A stretch of 64,000 nt of DNA from Streptomyces sp. TP-A0356 (GTDB taxonomy: Bacteria; Actinomycetota; Actinomycetes; Streptomycetales; Streptomycetaceae). Under the pieces are notes generated by a model. It worked only from the letters and a program-made list of their open reading frames with translations, had not been told where the DNA came from and searched no databases. The stretch covers positions 62,001 through 126,000 of the forward strand of contig NZ_BBZJ01000021.1 of NCBI RefSeq assembly GCF_001417775.1, given 5' to 3'. The translations under genes were made by a program, and so were the position numbers. This document shows positions 15,905 through 24,502 of the stretch, in pieces (position 1 is the stretch's first letter; every line of letters begins with the position of its first letter).

Positions 15905-17110
15905 ATGAGCGCAAGCGGCGAGGCAACCCCCTGTCCCTTCGACTTCAGCAAAGGCCTGGACTTCGATCCCTCCCTCGCGGACCTCATGGCCCGCGAGACC
16001 ATCACCCGGATCCGGCTGCCGTACGGCGACGCCGACGCCTGGCTGGTGACGGGCTTCGAGGGGGTGCGGCAGGTCACCACCGACCAGCGATTCAGCCGGG
16101 CGGGCATCGTGGAGTTCGACTATCCGCGGCTGACGCCGGAGCCGATCGTCTCGCCGGAGTCGATCAACGTGATGGATCCCCCGCACAGCAGCCGTCTGCG
16201 CCATCTGGCGGCGCAGGCCTTCACCCAGCGGCATGTGGCCCGGATGCGACGGCGGATCACCGCGCTCGCGGACACCCTGCTGGAGGAGATGGCCGAGGAG
16301 GGGCCGCCGGCGGACCTGGTCGCCCATCTGTCGAACCAGCTCCCCCAGCACACCATCTTCGACGTGCTCGGGATCGGCCGGGAGGACTGGCCCCGGATGC
16401 GGCAGTACGTGCACCAACTGCTCTCGACCGGCTCGGACGGCCGCGAGACCGCCGCGGCCGCCAAGGCCGAACTACGGGAGTACTTCGGCGGCCTGGTCGA
16501 AGAGCGGCGGCGCACCCCCGGGAAGGACCTGGTCAGCGCGCTGGCCGCCGCCAAGGACGGCGAGGACGCGTTCGACGACCAGGAGCTGGCGGTGATGGCG
16601 CTGACGCTGATGCTCAGCGGTCAGGACACGGCCACCTGCCAGATCAGCAACATCTCCTACCTCCTGCTGACCCGTCCCGAGCTGGTACGGCACATCAGGA
16701 ACCGGCCGGAGGAGCTGACGGCCGTCCTGAACGAGCTGCTGCGGTTCATTCCCTTCCGCAAGGGGGTCGGCATCCCCCGGGTGGCGCTGGAGGACGTCGA
16801 ACTGGACGGGGTGCGGATCCGGGCGGGTGACTTCGTCCATGTCTCGTACCTGACGGCGAACCGTGACCCCGAGCGCTACCCGAACCCGCACGCCATCGAC
16901 CCCGAGCGGCGCCCCTTGCCGCACATGACGTTCGGCTGGGGCGGCCACCGGTGCATCGCCGTGCCGCTGGCCATGGCGGAGCTGGAGGTGGCCATCGGGC
17001 GGCTCCTGGAGCACTTCCCGGACCTCCGGCTCGCGGTAGCACCGGAGGAGATCCGCTGGGACACGGAGACGATCCGCCGCTTCCCGCTGGAGCTGCCGGT
17101 GGCGTGGTGA
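15905..17110 (+). CDS. Cytochrome P450
   Basis: A 401-residue soluble class I P450. The oxygen-activation motif is SGQDTAT (Gly239-Thr242), the ExxR pair is Glu277/Arg280, and the haem thiolate is Cys350 in FGWGGHRCIA. The residue two after the Cys is Ala rather than the usual Gly. It has the compact length and N-terminus of Streptomyces secondary-metabolism or xenobiotic P450s. No ferredoxin or reductase gene is adjacent, so redox partners are encoded elsewhere. The substrate is unknown. ATG 15905 follows GGAGATG; upstream DNA to 15784 shows no gene. Confidence 0.93.
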   Translation: MSASGEATPCPFDFSKGLDFDPSLADLMARETITRIRLPYGDADAWLVTGFEGVRQVTTDQRFSRAGIVEFDYPRLTPEPIVSPESINVMDPPHSSRLRHLAAQAFTQRHVARMRRRITALADTLLEEMAEEGPPADLVAHLSNQLPQHTIFDVLGIGREDWPRMRQYVHQLLSTGSDGRETAAAAKAELREYFGGLVEERRRTPGKDLVSALAAAKDGEDAFDDQELAVMALTLMLSGQDTATCQISNISYLLLTRPELVRHIRNRPEELTAVLNELLRFIPFRKGVGIPRVALEDVELDGVRIRAGDFVHVSYLTANRDPERYPNPHAIDPERRPLPHMTFGWGGHRCIAVPLAMAELEVAIGRLLEHFPDLRLAVAPEEIRWDTETIRRFPLELPVAW

Positions 17111-17236
17111 GGCAGCGGTGCCACCCGGAGTGCCCCGACGTCTCGGTCGATCAGGGACACGAAGAGGGACGCCACCGCCTCCCGCCCGGGACCACGTTCG
17201 TGCTGACCATGCATCACGTGTGGGAAGGAAGCGACG

Positions 17237-17280
17237 AAAAAAGCAGGAGCCCCCTGCGCCGGGTGGCGCGCGGGGCTCCT
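17237..17280 (-). terminator. Rho-independent terminator of the cold-shock gene
   Basis: Read on the minus strand, AGGAGCCCC pairs with GGGGCTCCT (17272-17280 with 17245-17253), with an inner GCGCC/GGCGC stem and a GGGT-type loop. It is followed by six T residues (A-run 17237-17242 on the plus strand). This is a classical intrinsic terminator about 100 bases after the csp stop. Confidence 0.85.
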
Positions 17281-17382
17281 TGGGTACTGCATTCCGTTCC
17301 GGATCAAAGCATCGAGCTCAGTGGCCTGAAGGCCCTGTGAGCCGAAGGCTTGGAACCGAAGACCGAACTCCGAGACCGAGGC

Positions 17383-17586
17383 TCAGATGGCCGTGACGTT
17401 CTCCGCCTGCGGGCCCTTGGGGCCCTGGGTCACGTCGAAGCTCACCTGCTGGTTCTCCTCGAGCGAACGGAAGCCGTTCGCGTTGATCGCGGAGTAGTGG
17501 ACGAAGACGTCGGGGCCGCCGCCTTCTTGGGCGATGAAGCCAAAGCCCTTTTCGGCGTTGAACCACTTCACGGTTCCGGTAGCCAT
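17383..17586 (-). CDS. Cold-shock protein, CspA family
   Basis: A 67-residue single cold-shock domain. RNP1 is KGFGFI (13-18) and RNP2 is VFVHY (27-31). The family binds single-stranded nucleic acids as RNA chaperones or antiterminators. The start at 17586 has AGGAGG directly upstream. The 5' leader is unusually long for the window (no gene for 366 bases up to mqnA), as is typical of csp genes whose leaders regulate translation. A strong intrinsic terminator follows. Confidence 0.95.
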   Translation of the reverse strand: MATGTVKWFNAEKGFGFIAQEGGGPDVFVHYSAINANGFRSLEENQQVSFDVTQGPKGPQAENVTAI

Positions 17587-17688
17587 AAGCCCTCCTTGGG
17601 CCCAAAGGGTTGCCCTGCTCCAGAACCTGCGATTGTGAAAACTGAACGCCGCACAACTGCATATGTCTGAAAACGACGAGAGCCCGCG

Positions 17689-17718
17689 GTTACATGCTCC
17701 GCAGGCTCTGTACTGCAA
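17689..17718 (-). promoter_or_regulatory. Possible promoter of the cold-shock gene
   Basis: On the minus strand TTGCAG (17718-17713) and TGTAAC (17694-17689) are 18 bases apart, giving a predicted leader of about 100 bases. The rest of 17587-17952 is non-coding, with an AT-richer part near 17630-17800; no other gene is visible in it. Confidence 0.3.
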
Positions 17719-17940
17719 GGAAACCAAACTGCAACTTGCGGCGAGCCTAGCACGTGGGCAGCCGAAAGCAATAGAGGTCAAGATCACGTCACCCGGATGT
17801 TTGACCGGGTTGTGGGATGGATTGACGTCACTGTGTCGCATCGTAGTCCGTCAGGTGGACGCCAGTGGTCCGCGGGGTGTGGCCAAGGCGCTCACGGCCC
17901 TTCGGGGGACCCTGGAGCCAGCACCGTACCGCACGGCGGC

Positions 17941-17946
17941 TAGTCT
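17941..17946 (+). promoter_or_regulatory. -10 element (TAGTCT) of leaderless mqnA
   Basis: TAGTCT ends 6 bases before GTG 17953. No ribosome site is present. Confidence 0.5.
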
Positions 17947-17952
17947 CGCGAT

Positions 17953-18801
17953 GTGGACAATTCTCGCATCCGGCCGCGCGTCGGCCACATCCAGTTCCTG
18001 AACTGCCTGCCCCTGTACTGGGGGCTCGCGAGAACCGGCACCCTCCTCGACCTCGAGCTGACCAAGGACACCCCGGAGAAGCTCAGCGAGCAGCTGGTGC
18101 GGGGCGATCTGGACATCGGGCCGATCACCCTCGTCGAGTTCCTCAAGCACGCCGACCAGCTGGTCGCCTTCCCCGACATCGCGGTCGGCTGCGACGGCCC
18201 GGTGATGTCCTGCGTGATCGTCTCCCAGGTCCCCCTGGACCGGCTCGACGGCGCCCGGGTCGCCCTCGGCTCCACCTCGCGGACCTCCGTACGCCTCGCC
18301 CAGCTGCTGCTCGCCGAGCGGTACGGGGTGCGGCCGGACTACTACACCTGCCCGCCCGACCTCAGCCTGATGATGCAGGAGGCCGAGGCGGCCGTGCTGA
18401 TCGGCGACGCGGCCCTCCGGGCGAACCTGCACGACGGGCCGCACTACGGCCTCGACGTGCACGACCTGGGCGCGCTGTGGAAGGAGTGGACGGGCCTGCC
18501 GTTCGTCTTCGCGGTGTGGGCGGCCCGGCGCGACTACCTGCGGCGTGAGCCGGCGATCACCCGCAAGGTGCACGAGGCCTTCCTGGCCTCCCGCAACCTG
18601 TCCCTGGAGGAGGTCGGCAAGGTCGCGGAGCAGGCGGCGCGCTGGGAGGCCTTCGACGAGCAGGTCCTGGAGCGGTACTTCACGACGCTCGACTTCCGCT
18701 TCGGGGGCCCGCAGCTGGCCGCGGTCGAGGAGTTCGCCCGACGGGTCGGACCCACCACGGGTTTCCCGGCGGACGTGAAGGTGAAGCTTCTGGAGTCGTA
18801 G
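17953..18801 (+). CDS. mqnA: Chorismate dehydratase MqnA
   Basis: A 282-residue periplasmic-binding-protein fold enzyme without a signal peptide, first step of the futalosine pathway: chorismate to 3-[(1-carboxyvinyl)oxy]benzoate. Family blocks are RVGHIQFLNCLPLYWGL near the N-terminus, DIGPITLVEFL, VALGSTSRTSVRLAQLLL and LIGDAALRANL. Start GTG 17953 gives the conserved N-terminus; an overlapping ATG at 17951 is out of frame. A TAGTCT box 6 bases upstream suggests a leaderless mRNA. The downstream kinase follows by 36 bases, so mqnA and the kinase may be co-transcribed. mqnE and mqnC, whose products act next, are in separate units. Confidence 0.95.
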   Translation: MDNSRIRPRVGHIQFLNCLPLYWGLARTGTLLDLELTKDTPEKLSEQLVRGDLDIGPITLVEFLKHADQLVAFPDIAVGCDGPVMSCVIVSQVPLDRLDGARVALGSTSRTSVRLAQLLLAERYGVRPDYYTCPPDLSLMMQEAEAAVLIGDAALRANLHDGPHYGLDVHDLGALWKEWTGLPFVFAVWAARRDYLRREPAITRKVHEAFLASRNLSLEEVGKVAEQAARWEAFDEQVLERYFTTLDFRFGGPQLAAVEEFARRVGPTTGFPADVKVKLLES

Positions 18802-18837
18802 GCGTCGTAGGGTGCCGCGGGGAGGGGGACGAACGCC

Positions 18838-20718
18838 ATGCAACCGCTCGAAGCCGGTGAACCCACCGTCGTGGGGCCCTACCGGCTGCTGGGCCGGCTC
18901 GGCTCCGGCGGGATGGGCCGTGTCTATCTGGGGCGCAGCGCGGGCGGGCGCACGGTCGCGGTCAAGGTCGTGCATCCGCACTTCGCGCTGGACGAGGAGT
19001 TCCGCGCGCGCTTCCGCCGCGAGGTGGAGGCCGCGCGGCGGGTCGGCGGCGCCTGGACCGCGCCGGTCCTGGACGCGGAGCCGGAGGCGTCGGTGCCGTG
19101 GGTGGCGACCGGATACGCGGCCGGCCCCTCGCTGACCGCGGCGGTGACGGACGGCGGCCCCCTTCCGCCCCATTCGGTACGGGCCCTGGGCGCGGGCCTC
19201 GCGGAGGCGCTGACGGCGGTGCACGGACTGGGCCTGGTCCACCGCGACGTGAAGCCGTCGAACGTCCTGCTGACCCTCGACGGTCCGCTTCTGATCGACT
19301 TCGGTATCGCACGGGCCACGGACGGCACGGCGTCGCTGACCTCCACCGGCGTCTCCGTCGGCTCGCCCGGCTACATGTCCCCCGAGCAGATCCTCGGCAA
19401 GGGCGTCACGGGCGCGGCGGACGTCTTCTCGCTGGGCGCGGTGCTGGCGTACGCGGCGACCGGCAAGTCGCCCTTCCCCGGCGACTCCTCCGCGGCGCTG
19501 CTGTACAAGGTCGTCCACGAGGAACCGGAACTCGGCTCGTTGGAAGGCGAGTTGCGCGAGCTGGTGGCCGCGTGTCTCGCCAAGGACCCCACCGGCCGCC
19601 CGGCCCCGGCGGAGGTGGCCCGGCGGCTCGCCCCGCAGGGAGCGGCCCGCCTGGTGGCCGGAGGCTGGCTGCCGGGCCCGCTGGTGGAACAGGTCAGCCG
19701 CAAGGCCGTACACCTGCTGAACCTGGAGGCGGCGGAGGCGACGCCGTCGGGGCCGGTGGGCTTCAGCAGGGCTTCGGTGGGGGAGCACCCGGGGGCTGCC
19801 GCGTCCGGGGGCGCTTCGGCGGACGCCGACGTACCCAGCGGTGACGCACCGTCGGCCGACGCGGCATCGCAAGCACCGTCGACCGACGCGGCATCGCAAG
19901 CACCGTCGACCGACGCGGCATCGCAAGCACCGCCGGCCGACGCGGCATCGCAAGCACCGCCGGCCGACGCGGCATCGCAAGCACCGTCGACCGACGCGGC
20001 ATCGCAAGCACCGCCGGTGGAAGGCCGGTTCGGTCCACCGCCGGCCGGGGTCTTCGGCCCGCCACCCCAACCGGCCGCCCCACCCGCGGCGCCACCGGGG
20101 GACGCCGTACCCGGCCCCCGGGACAACCCGCCCGCAAAGCTCTCGGTGAGCCTCGCCGCGACCTCCGCGCCGGGCGCCGGGGGCCGTGGCCGGCGCGTGA
20201 GCTGCACCGTCGCGCTGGCGGTCGCGGGTGCGCTGGCCGTGGTGACGGTCGGATCGTCCTTCCTGCTCGGCCTGTTCGACAACGGCGGTTCGGGGAAGGA
20301 CAGCGCGGCGGGAAGCGGCGCCCACTCCCCGGCGCCCGGCTCCTCCGGCCCCGGCAGGGGGCAATCCCCGATCCCCGCTGCCTACCTCGGCACCTGGGAG
20401 GGCGACGCCACGGCACTCGGGGGCACGCTGCCGATGGGCACGTTCCGCGTCACGGCCCACCAGGCCGCCACCGGTGAGGAGTTCGGCACGCTGCGGCAGA
20501 CCGACCAGATCGGCGGCATCTGCGAGGACGTCCTCCTCCTGAAGCAAGCGACGCAGACCCAGCTCATCGCGGAGAGCGTGGCCAAGGAGACCAACCGCAG
20601 CGTGTGCACCAAGGGCAGGCACACCGTCCGTCTGACTCCCACCGGCAGCGACCTCGCACTGGAGATGGACAACTCGGAGGCGGGGAATCCGGTGGCTCGG
20701 TTGGCGAAGGCCGGGTAG
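18838..20718 (+). CDS. Receptor-like Ser/Thr protein kinase with repeat linker
   Basis: A 626-residue PknB-type kinase. The catalytic domain (about 14-265) has the glycine loop GSGGMGRVYLG, Lys43, HRDVKPSN (His135-Asp137), DFG 154-156 and APE-like SPEQ. A juxtamembrane linker carries six copies of a 9-residue repeat, DAASQAPST/PA (19858-20019), then Pro-rich sequence. One membrane helix (about 458-480) leads to an extracellular domain beginning YLGTWEGDATALGG, lipocalin-like in appearance but not recognised with certainty. ATG 18838 follows GGGGAGGGGGACG. Next to mqnA and a second kinase. Confidence 0.92.
   Translation: MQPLEAGEPTVVGPYRLLGRLGSGGMGRVYLGRSAGGRTVAVKVVHPHFALDEEFRARFRREVEAARRVGGAWTAPVLDAEPEASVPWVATGYAAGPSLTAAVTDGGPLPPHSVRALGAGLAEALTAVHGLGLVHRDVKPSNVLLTLDGPLLIDFGIARATDGTASLTSTGVSVGSPGYMSPEQILGKGVTGAADVFSLGAVLAYAATGKSPFPGDSSAALLYKVVHEEPELGSLEGELRELVAACLAKDPTGRPAPAEVARRLAPQGAARLVAGGWLPGPLVEQVSRKAVHLLNLEAAEATPSGPVGFSRASVGEHPGAAASGGASADADVPSGDAPSADAASQAPSTDAASQAPSTDAASQAPPADAASQAPPADAASQAPSTDAASQAPPVEGRFGPPPAGVFGPPPQPAAPPAAPPGDAVPGPRDNPPAKLSVSLAATSAPGAGGRGRRVSCTVALAVAGALAVVTVGSSFLLGLFDNGGSGKDSAAGSGAHSPAPGSSGPGRGQSPIPAAYLGTWEGDATALGGTLPMGTFRVTAHQAATGEEFGTLRQTDQIGGICEDVLLLKQATQTQLIAESVAKETNRSVCTKGRHTVRLTPTGSDLALEMDNSEAGNPVARLAKAG
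19858..20019 (+). repeat. Six 27-bp in-frame tandem repeats in kinase linker
   Basis: Units begin GACGCGGCATCGCAAGCACC and differ at 2-4 positions near the end, encoding DAASQAPST or DAASQAPPA. The repeats keep all frames open, which explains the long spurious frames on both strands here. Confidence 0.9.
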
Positions 20719-20858
20719 GAGCGGACCGCGCGGACCGGCGGTCCACCGCCCTGCCCCTGTCACCCCACCAGTCCGCCCTGTCACTACTGTGTCTGCGAAA
20801 GCGAACACGAGGACATGAGCCGAACGGTTCACGACCGACATCGGGGGACAAGCCCGCC

Positions 20859-23288
20859 CTGGAGACACTGCAACCCGACGATCCAAGGGAGTTGGGCAGC
20901 TACCGCCTGCTGCGCCGACTCGGTGCCGGCGGCATGGGCCGGGTCTATCTGGCGCGTTCGCCCGGCGGCCGCACCGTCGCGGTGAAGGTGGTGCGCCCGG
21001 ACCTCGCGGCCGACGCCGACTTCCGGAGCCGGTTCCGGCACGAGGTCGAGATAGCCAAGGCGGTGTCCGGCCGTTACACCGCGCCGGTCGTGGACGCCGA
21101 TCCGGACGCGCCGCTGTCGTGGCTGGCGACGTCGTACGTGCTCGGCCCCGACCTCACGGACCTGGTCGCCGCACACGGTGCGCTGCCGGAGCGCACGGTA
21201 CGCGCCCTGGGGGCCGGGCTCGCCGCGGCGCTGCAGGAGGTCCACGCGGCAGGCCTGATCCATCGTGACCTCAAGCCCTCCAACGTCCTGCTGGCCGCCG
21301 ACGGTCCCCGCGTCATCGACTTCGGCATCGCCCGGGCGGTGGACGGAAACCGTGTGACACAGACGGGAGTTGTGGTCGGGTCCCCCGGATACATGCCCCC
21401 CGAACAGGCGATGGGCAAGGACCTGGGGACGGCCGGTGACGTCTTCTCGCTGGGCGCCGTGCTGGTCTTCGCGGCGACCGGCCACAACGCCTTCGGTGGC
21501 GCGACCTCCTCTCACGCCGCGCTGCTGTACCAGGTGGTTCACGGAGAGCCGGACCTCACGGACGTGCCGCAGTCCCTGCTGGGGCTGGTCCGGGCGTGCC
21601 TGTTGAAGGATCCGGCCGGGCGGCCCGCCCCCGCCGAGATCGTGGCGGCGCTGGCACCGCAGGGTGTGGAGGGGGTGCTCAGCGACTGGCTGCCGTCGGC
21701 GGTGGCGTCCACGATCGCCACGCATGCGGCGGGAATCCTCGACCTGGAGGCGCCGACGGCTCCGGCCGGGGACTCCTTCGGGCCGGCACCGGCTGTGGCG
21801 GGCGCGGTCGCGCCCGCGCCGCCCGGTTCCCCGGTGCCGGGGTACGGCACTCCACCCGGTGGTACACCCCATCCCGGATACGGAACCCCACCGGGCGGGA
21901 CGCCCGACGGCGGGTACCGGACACCGCCCGGCGGGACGCCGTCGCCGGTGTACCCGCCACCCTCGTTCGGCGGCACTCCGCCCGGCGGCGTGTCCGCGCA
22001 GCCGGACGGCGGCCCCGGCAGTCTGCCGGGTACGGTCCGGCTCGGCGGCAAAGAGGCCTCGTCGGACGCCGGCCCCTCCCGCCGTCGTGCCCTCGGTCTC
22101 GCGCTCGGTGGCCCTGCGGCGGTCGCGGTGGCCGGTGGGGGCATCGCATGGTGGCTCGGCAAGGGCGGCAGCTCCGCCAAGCGGTCGGCCACGGGCAGCA
22201 GCGGCGGCTCGGCCGAACCGGCCGGCGAGCACTTCACCACCCCTCCCCCCGGTGTCGCCCCGCAGCCGCTGTGGCACCAGTCGGGGACGACGGACAAGTC
22301 CACCAGGGTGCCGATCCTCACGTACGACGGCGTGCTGCTGGCCGGCGGTGACCCGCTCGTCGCGTACGACGTGAAGACGGGCAAGCCACGCTGGTCCAAG
22401 TCGAACGCCTACCGGTCCGGTGCTGAACTCCTGTTCCACGACGGCAAGGTGTTCCTGTCCGACGGCGAATTCGAGGGTGTGCTCGTGGCCCGGGACGTGA
22501 AGACGGGCGAGGAGGCCTGGCGCAGTCGGCTCGGCAAGGAGATGACCGTCGAGAAGACGATCGGCATCGACGACAAGAACGTCTACGTCACCCTGTCCGA
22601 CCTCAGCGAGGCGCAGAGTGCCACCAGCTTCCGTACGGCCATCGCCGCCATCAGCCACAGCACCGGCAAGAAGGTCTGGCTGCAGAAGCGGGACTGGGGC
22701 ACCAGCGAGTACGACGTCGAGGGCACCGTCTCCGGCAAGTATCTCGTGTACACCGACTCCAACTACAACGTCACGGTGCGGGACACCGCCACCGGCGCAC
22801 AGCTGTGGTCGAGGAAGATCGGCGCCGAGTGGAGCTGGCAGCCCACTGTCGCCCAGGGCCTGGTCTTCCTGCAGGGCAAGGAGCTGACGGCGATCGACGC
22901 GGAGACGGGCCGGACCCGCTGGACGCTGTCGCCCGGCGGCCGACGTGGCTTCCACCACCCGGAGGTCGTCGACGGGGTGCTCTACGTCAGCGACTTCGAC
23001 CGTGGCGTCTGGGCCGTCGACGTCGGCACCGGCAAGCGGATCTGGCTCTGCGAGAGCACGGGAGGCCGGCCCCCGGAGACCTTCCTGCGGGTCGGGGCAA
23101 CCCTGTACGGCGCGTCCGGAGTGCTCTACGGCGGCGGTGTCTTCGCCATGGAGGCGAAGACCGGCAAGGTCCGCTGGTTCTACACCGACAACAACAGTGA
23201 CGTGGACGCCGAGTGGGAGATCGCGCTCTCCGGGGACCGGCTGCTGGTGGCGCACGGGCCGGAGATCTATGCGCTGCCCGCCGTGTGA
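20859..23288 (+). CDS. Receptor-like Ser/Thr kinase with PQQ-type beta-propeller sensor
   Basis: An 809-residue kinase. The kinase domain has GAGGMGRVYLA, VAVKVV, IHRDLKPSN and VIDFGIAR. Then a Pro/Gly-rich linker with PGYGTPPGGTPHPGYGTPPG-like repeats, one membrane helix (about residues 408-430, ALGLALGGPAAVAVAGGGIA) and an extracellular domain of repeated PQQ-like blades (YDVKTGKPRW, RDVKTGEEAWRS, IDAETGRTRWTL, VDVGTGKRIWL, MEAKTGKVRWF). No ATG, GTG or TTG lies in frame near the domain start. CTG 20859 aligns exactly with the Met of the paralogue upstream (both 14 residues before the Tyr of YRLL) and has GGGGGA 8-10 bases upstream, so CTG initiation is proposed. The alternative ATG 20604 lies inside the previous gene. 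Confidence 0.85.
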   Translation: METLQPDDPRELGSYRLLRRLGAGGMGRVYLARSPGGRTVAVKVVRPDLAADADFRSRFRHEVEIAKAVSGRYTAPVVDADPDAPLSWLATSYVLGPDLTDLVAAHGALPERTVRALGAGLAAALQEVHAAGLIHRDLKPSNVLLAADGPRVIDFGIARAVDGNRVTQTGVVVGSPGYMPPEQAMGKDLGTAGDVFSLGAVLVFAATGHNAFGGATSSHAALLYQVVHGEPDLTDVPQSLLGLVRACLLKDPAGRPAPAEIVAALAPQGVEGVLSDWLPSAVASTIATHAAGILDLEAPTAPAGDSFGPAPAVAGAVAPAPPGSPVPGYGTPPGGTPHPGYGTPPGGTPDGGYRTPPGGTPSPVYPPPSFGGTPPGGVSAQPDGGPGSLPGTVRLGGKEASSDAGPSRRRALGLALGGPAAVAVAGGGIAWWLGKGGSSAKRSATGSSGGSAEPAGEHFTTPPPGVAPQPLWHQSGTTDKSTRVPILTYDGVLLAGGDPLVAYDVKTGKPRWSKSNAYRSGAELLFHDGKVFLSDGEFEGVLVARDVKTGEEAWRSRLGKEMTVEKTIGIDDKNVYVTLSDLSEAQSATSFRTAIAAISHSTGKKVWLQKRDWGTSEYDVEGTVSGKYLVYTDSNYNVTVRDTATGAQLWSRKIGAEWSWQPTVAQGLVFLQGKELTAIDAETGRTRWTLSPGGRRGFHHPEVVDGVLYVSDFDRGVWAVDVGTGKRIWLCESTGGRPPETFLRVGATLYGASGVLYGGGVFAMEAKTGKVRWFYTDNNSDVDAEWEIALSGDRLLVAHGPEIYALPAV

Positions 23289-23530
23289 GCCTCGTCGGCC
23301 GGACGAGCGGAGTCCGGGACTTCCAACCGCCCGCCGAGGCGAACGGTCACCGTGACCACGGCCGTCCTCGGCCGTGTCGGTGAGCGCCTCCGGGGCGCGG
23401 TGGGCGCGCAGGGCGTCGGCGCACTCCTGACAGGCCGTCGCGTTCGAGCTGCGCAACGGTCCCGCACCGCAGGGGAGTTCGTAGCCGGCGACGGCCTCGG
23501 CGTCGTGGCCGAAGCGCGCCCGGTCGCTTC
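23270..23530 (-). pseudogene. Possible frame-disrupted small gene, minus strand
   Basis: Between the kinase and the prepilin peptidase, minus-strand frame A shows Streptomyces-like codon use and reads DAEAVAGYELPCGAGPLRSS, NATACQECADALRAHRAPEA, with a CxxC pair. A second frame then reads VTVTVRLGGRLEVPDSARPA and stops at 23267-23269. Joining them needs one frameshift near 23350, and no start codon lies in frame A upstream. It could be a decayed gene; the protein is not recognised. The plus strand of this 310-bp gap has no convincing gene. Confidence 0.35.
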
Positions 23531-23592
23531 GCTCCTGCGAAACGGCACATCCCGGCGCTGACGGCAGCCCGGCGGACGGTCCACGGCTTGCA

Positions 23593-23598
23593 TAGGGT
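23593..23598 (+). promoter_or_regulatory. -10 element (TAGGGT) of prepilin peptidase gene
   Basis: TAGGGT ends 6 bases before GTG 23605, which supports that GTG rather than the one at 23599 as the start of a leaderless message. Confidence 0.4.
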
Positions 23599-23604
23599 GT
23601 GGCC

Positions 23605-24390
23605 GTGGACCTCGACCTCTGGCTCACCGTGGCCGCCGCCCTGTGGGGCGCGGCCGCCGGGGTGTTGGTGCCCCGCGCCGCCTATCGGCTCTCCGCCGCG
23701 TCCGGGGAGCCCTGGCGTGACCGGTGCCCCGGCGGGCATCTCATCGGCGGCTGGGTCGGACGGGCGCGCTGCGCCCAGTGCGCTCGCACGGTGCCGGCGC
23801 CACCCGGTGACGCGGGGCGGGCGCAACTGTCCGGGAGCGTCGCCGGGTACGGGCCGAGCACCTTCCTCGTCGCGCCGGTGACCGCGTTCGTGTGCGCCGC
23901 CCTCGCCCTCGTCACCGGCACCCGCCCGGAGCTGGTCGTCTGGCTGTCGCTCGCGCCCGTCGGCGTCCTGCTGACGATCGTGGACTTCCGGGTGCAGCGG
24001 CTGCCGGACGTGGTCACCCTGCCGCTCGCCGCCCTCGCCCTGGTCCTGCTGGCCGCCGCCGCTGCCCTGCCCGAGCACGCCGGGGAGTGGCTCACCGCGC
24101 TGCTCGGCGCGCTGGTGCTCGGCGGCGCGTACTTCCTGCTCTTCCTCGTGAACCCGAACGGCATGGGCTTCGGCGACGTCAAGCTCGCGCTGGGGCTGGG
24201 TGCGGTGCTCGGCTGGTACGGCTGGCCGGCCGTGGTGCTGGGCACCTTCGCCGGGTTCCTCTTCGGCGGGTTGTACGGGCTCGGGCTCGTCCTCGCGCAC
24301 CGGGCGGGGCGGCGGACCGCGATCCCGTTCGGGCCGTTCCTCATCGCGGGGGCCTTCGTGGGGCTGCTCGTCGGCGCGTACACGGCCTGA
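23605..24390 (+). CDS. Prepilin peptidase (A24 aspartic protease)
   Basis: A 261-residue polytopic membrane protease. The two catalytic aspartates lie in TIVDFRVQRLPD (Asp127) and GFGDVKLALG (Asp191). An N-terminal loop holds a CxxC pair (RARCAQCARTV) with a third Cys upstream (DRCPGG), a reduced form of the zinc-binding N-methylation region of PilD. It would process type IV-like or Tad pilin precursors, but no pilus genes are adjacent. GTG 23605 is preferred on leaderless spacing; GTG 23599 would add two residues. The stop region is followed by a 15-bp direct repeat (24378-24392 and 24401-24415). Confidence 0.88.
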   Translation: MDLDLWLTVAAALWGAAAGVLVPRAAYRLSAASGEPWRDRCPGGHLIGGWVGRARCAQCARTVPAPPGDAGRAQLSGSVAGYGPSTFLVAPVTAFVCAALALVTGTRPELVVWLSLAPVGVLLTIVDFRVQRLPDVVTLPLAALALVLLAAAAALPEHAGEWLTALLGALVLGGAYFLLFLVNPNGMGFGDVKLALGLGAVLGWYGWPAVVLGTFAGFLFGGLYGLGLVLAHRAGRRTAIPFGPFLIAGAFVGLLVGAYTA

Positions 24391-24502
24391 CGTCCGTGCC
24401 GTACACGGCCTGACGGCGGCGCGGTCAAACCCCTGGCGTAGGCTGGTTCGGTCCGTCCACGACCCTTACGTCCGCCCATGACCTCCACGAAAGGGACGCC
24501 CG

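Noticed and set aside
20604..20858. ATG 20604 as the start of the second kinase
   Set aside because: It would overlap the preceding kinase gene by 115 bases and add a non-conserved Arg-rich leader; the paralogue alignment points to 20859.
23352..23561. 69-residue plus-strand frame between kinase and peptidase
   Set aside because: Unconserved-looking composition and no ribosome site; the minus strand has the better coding signal there.
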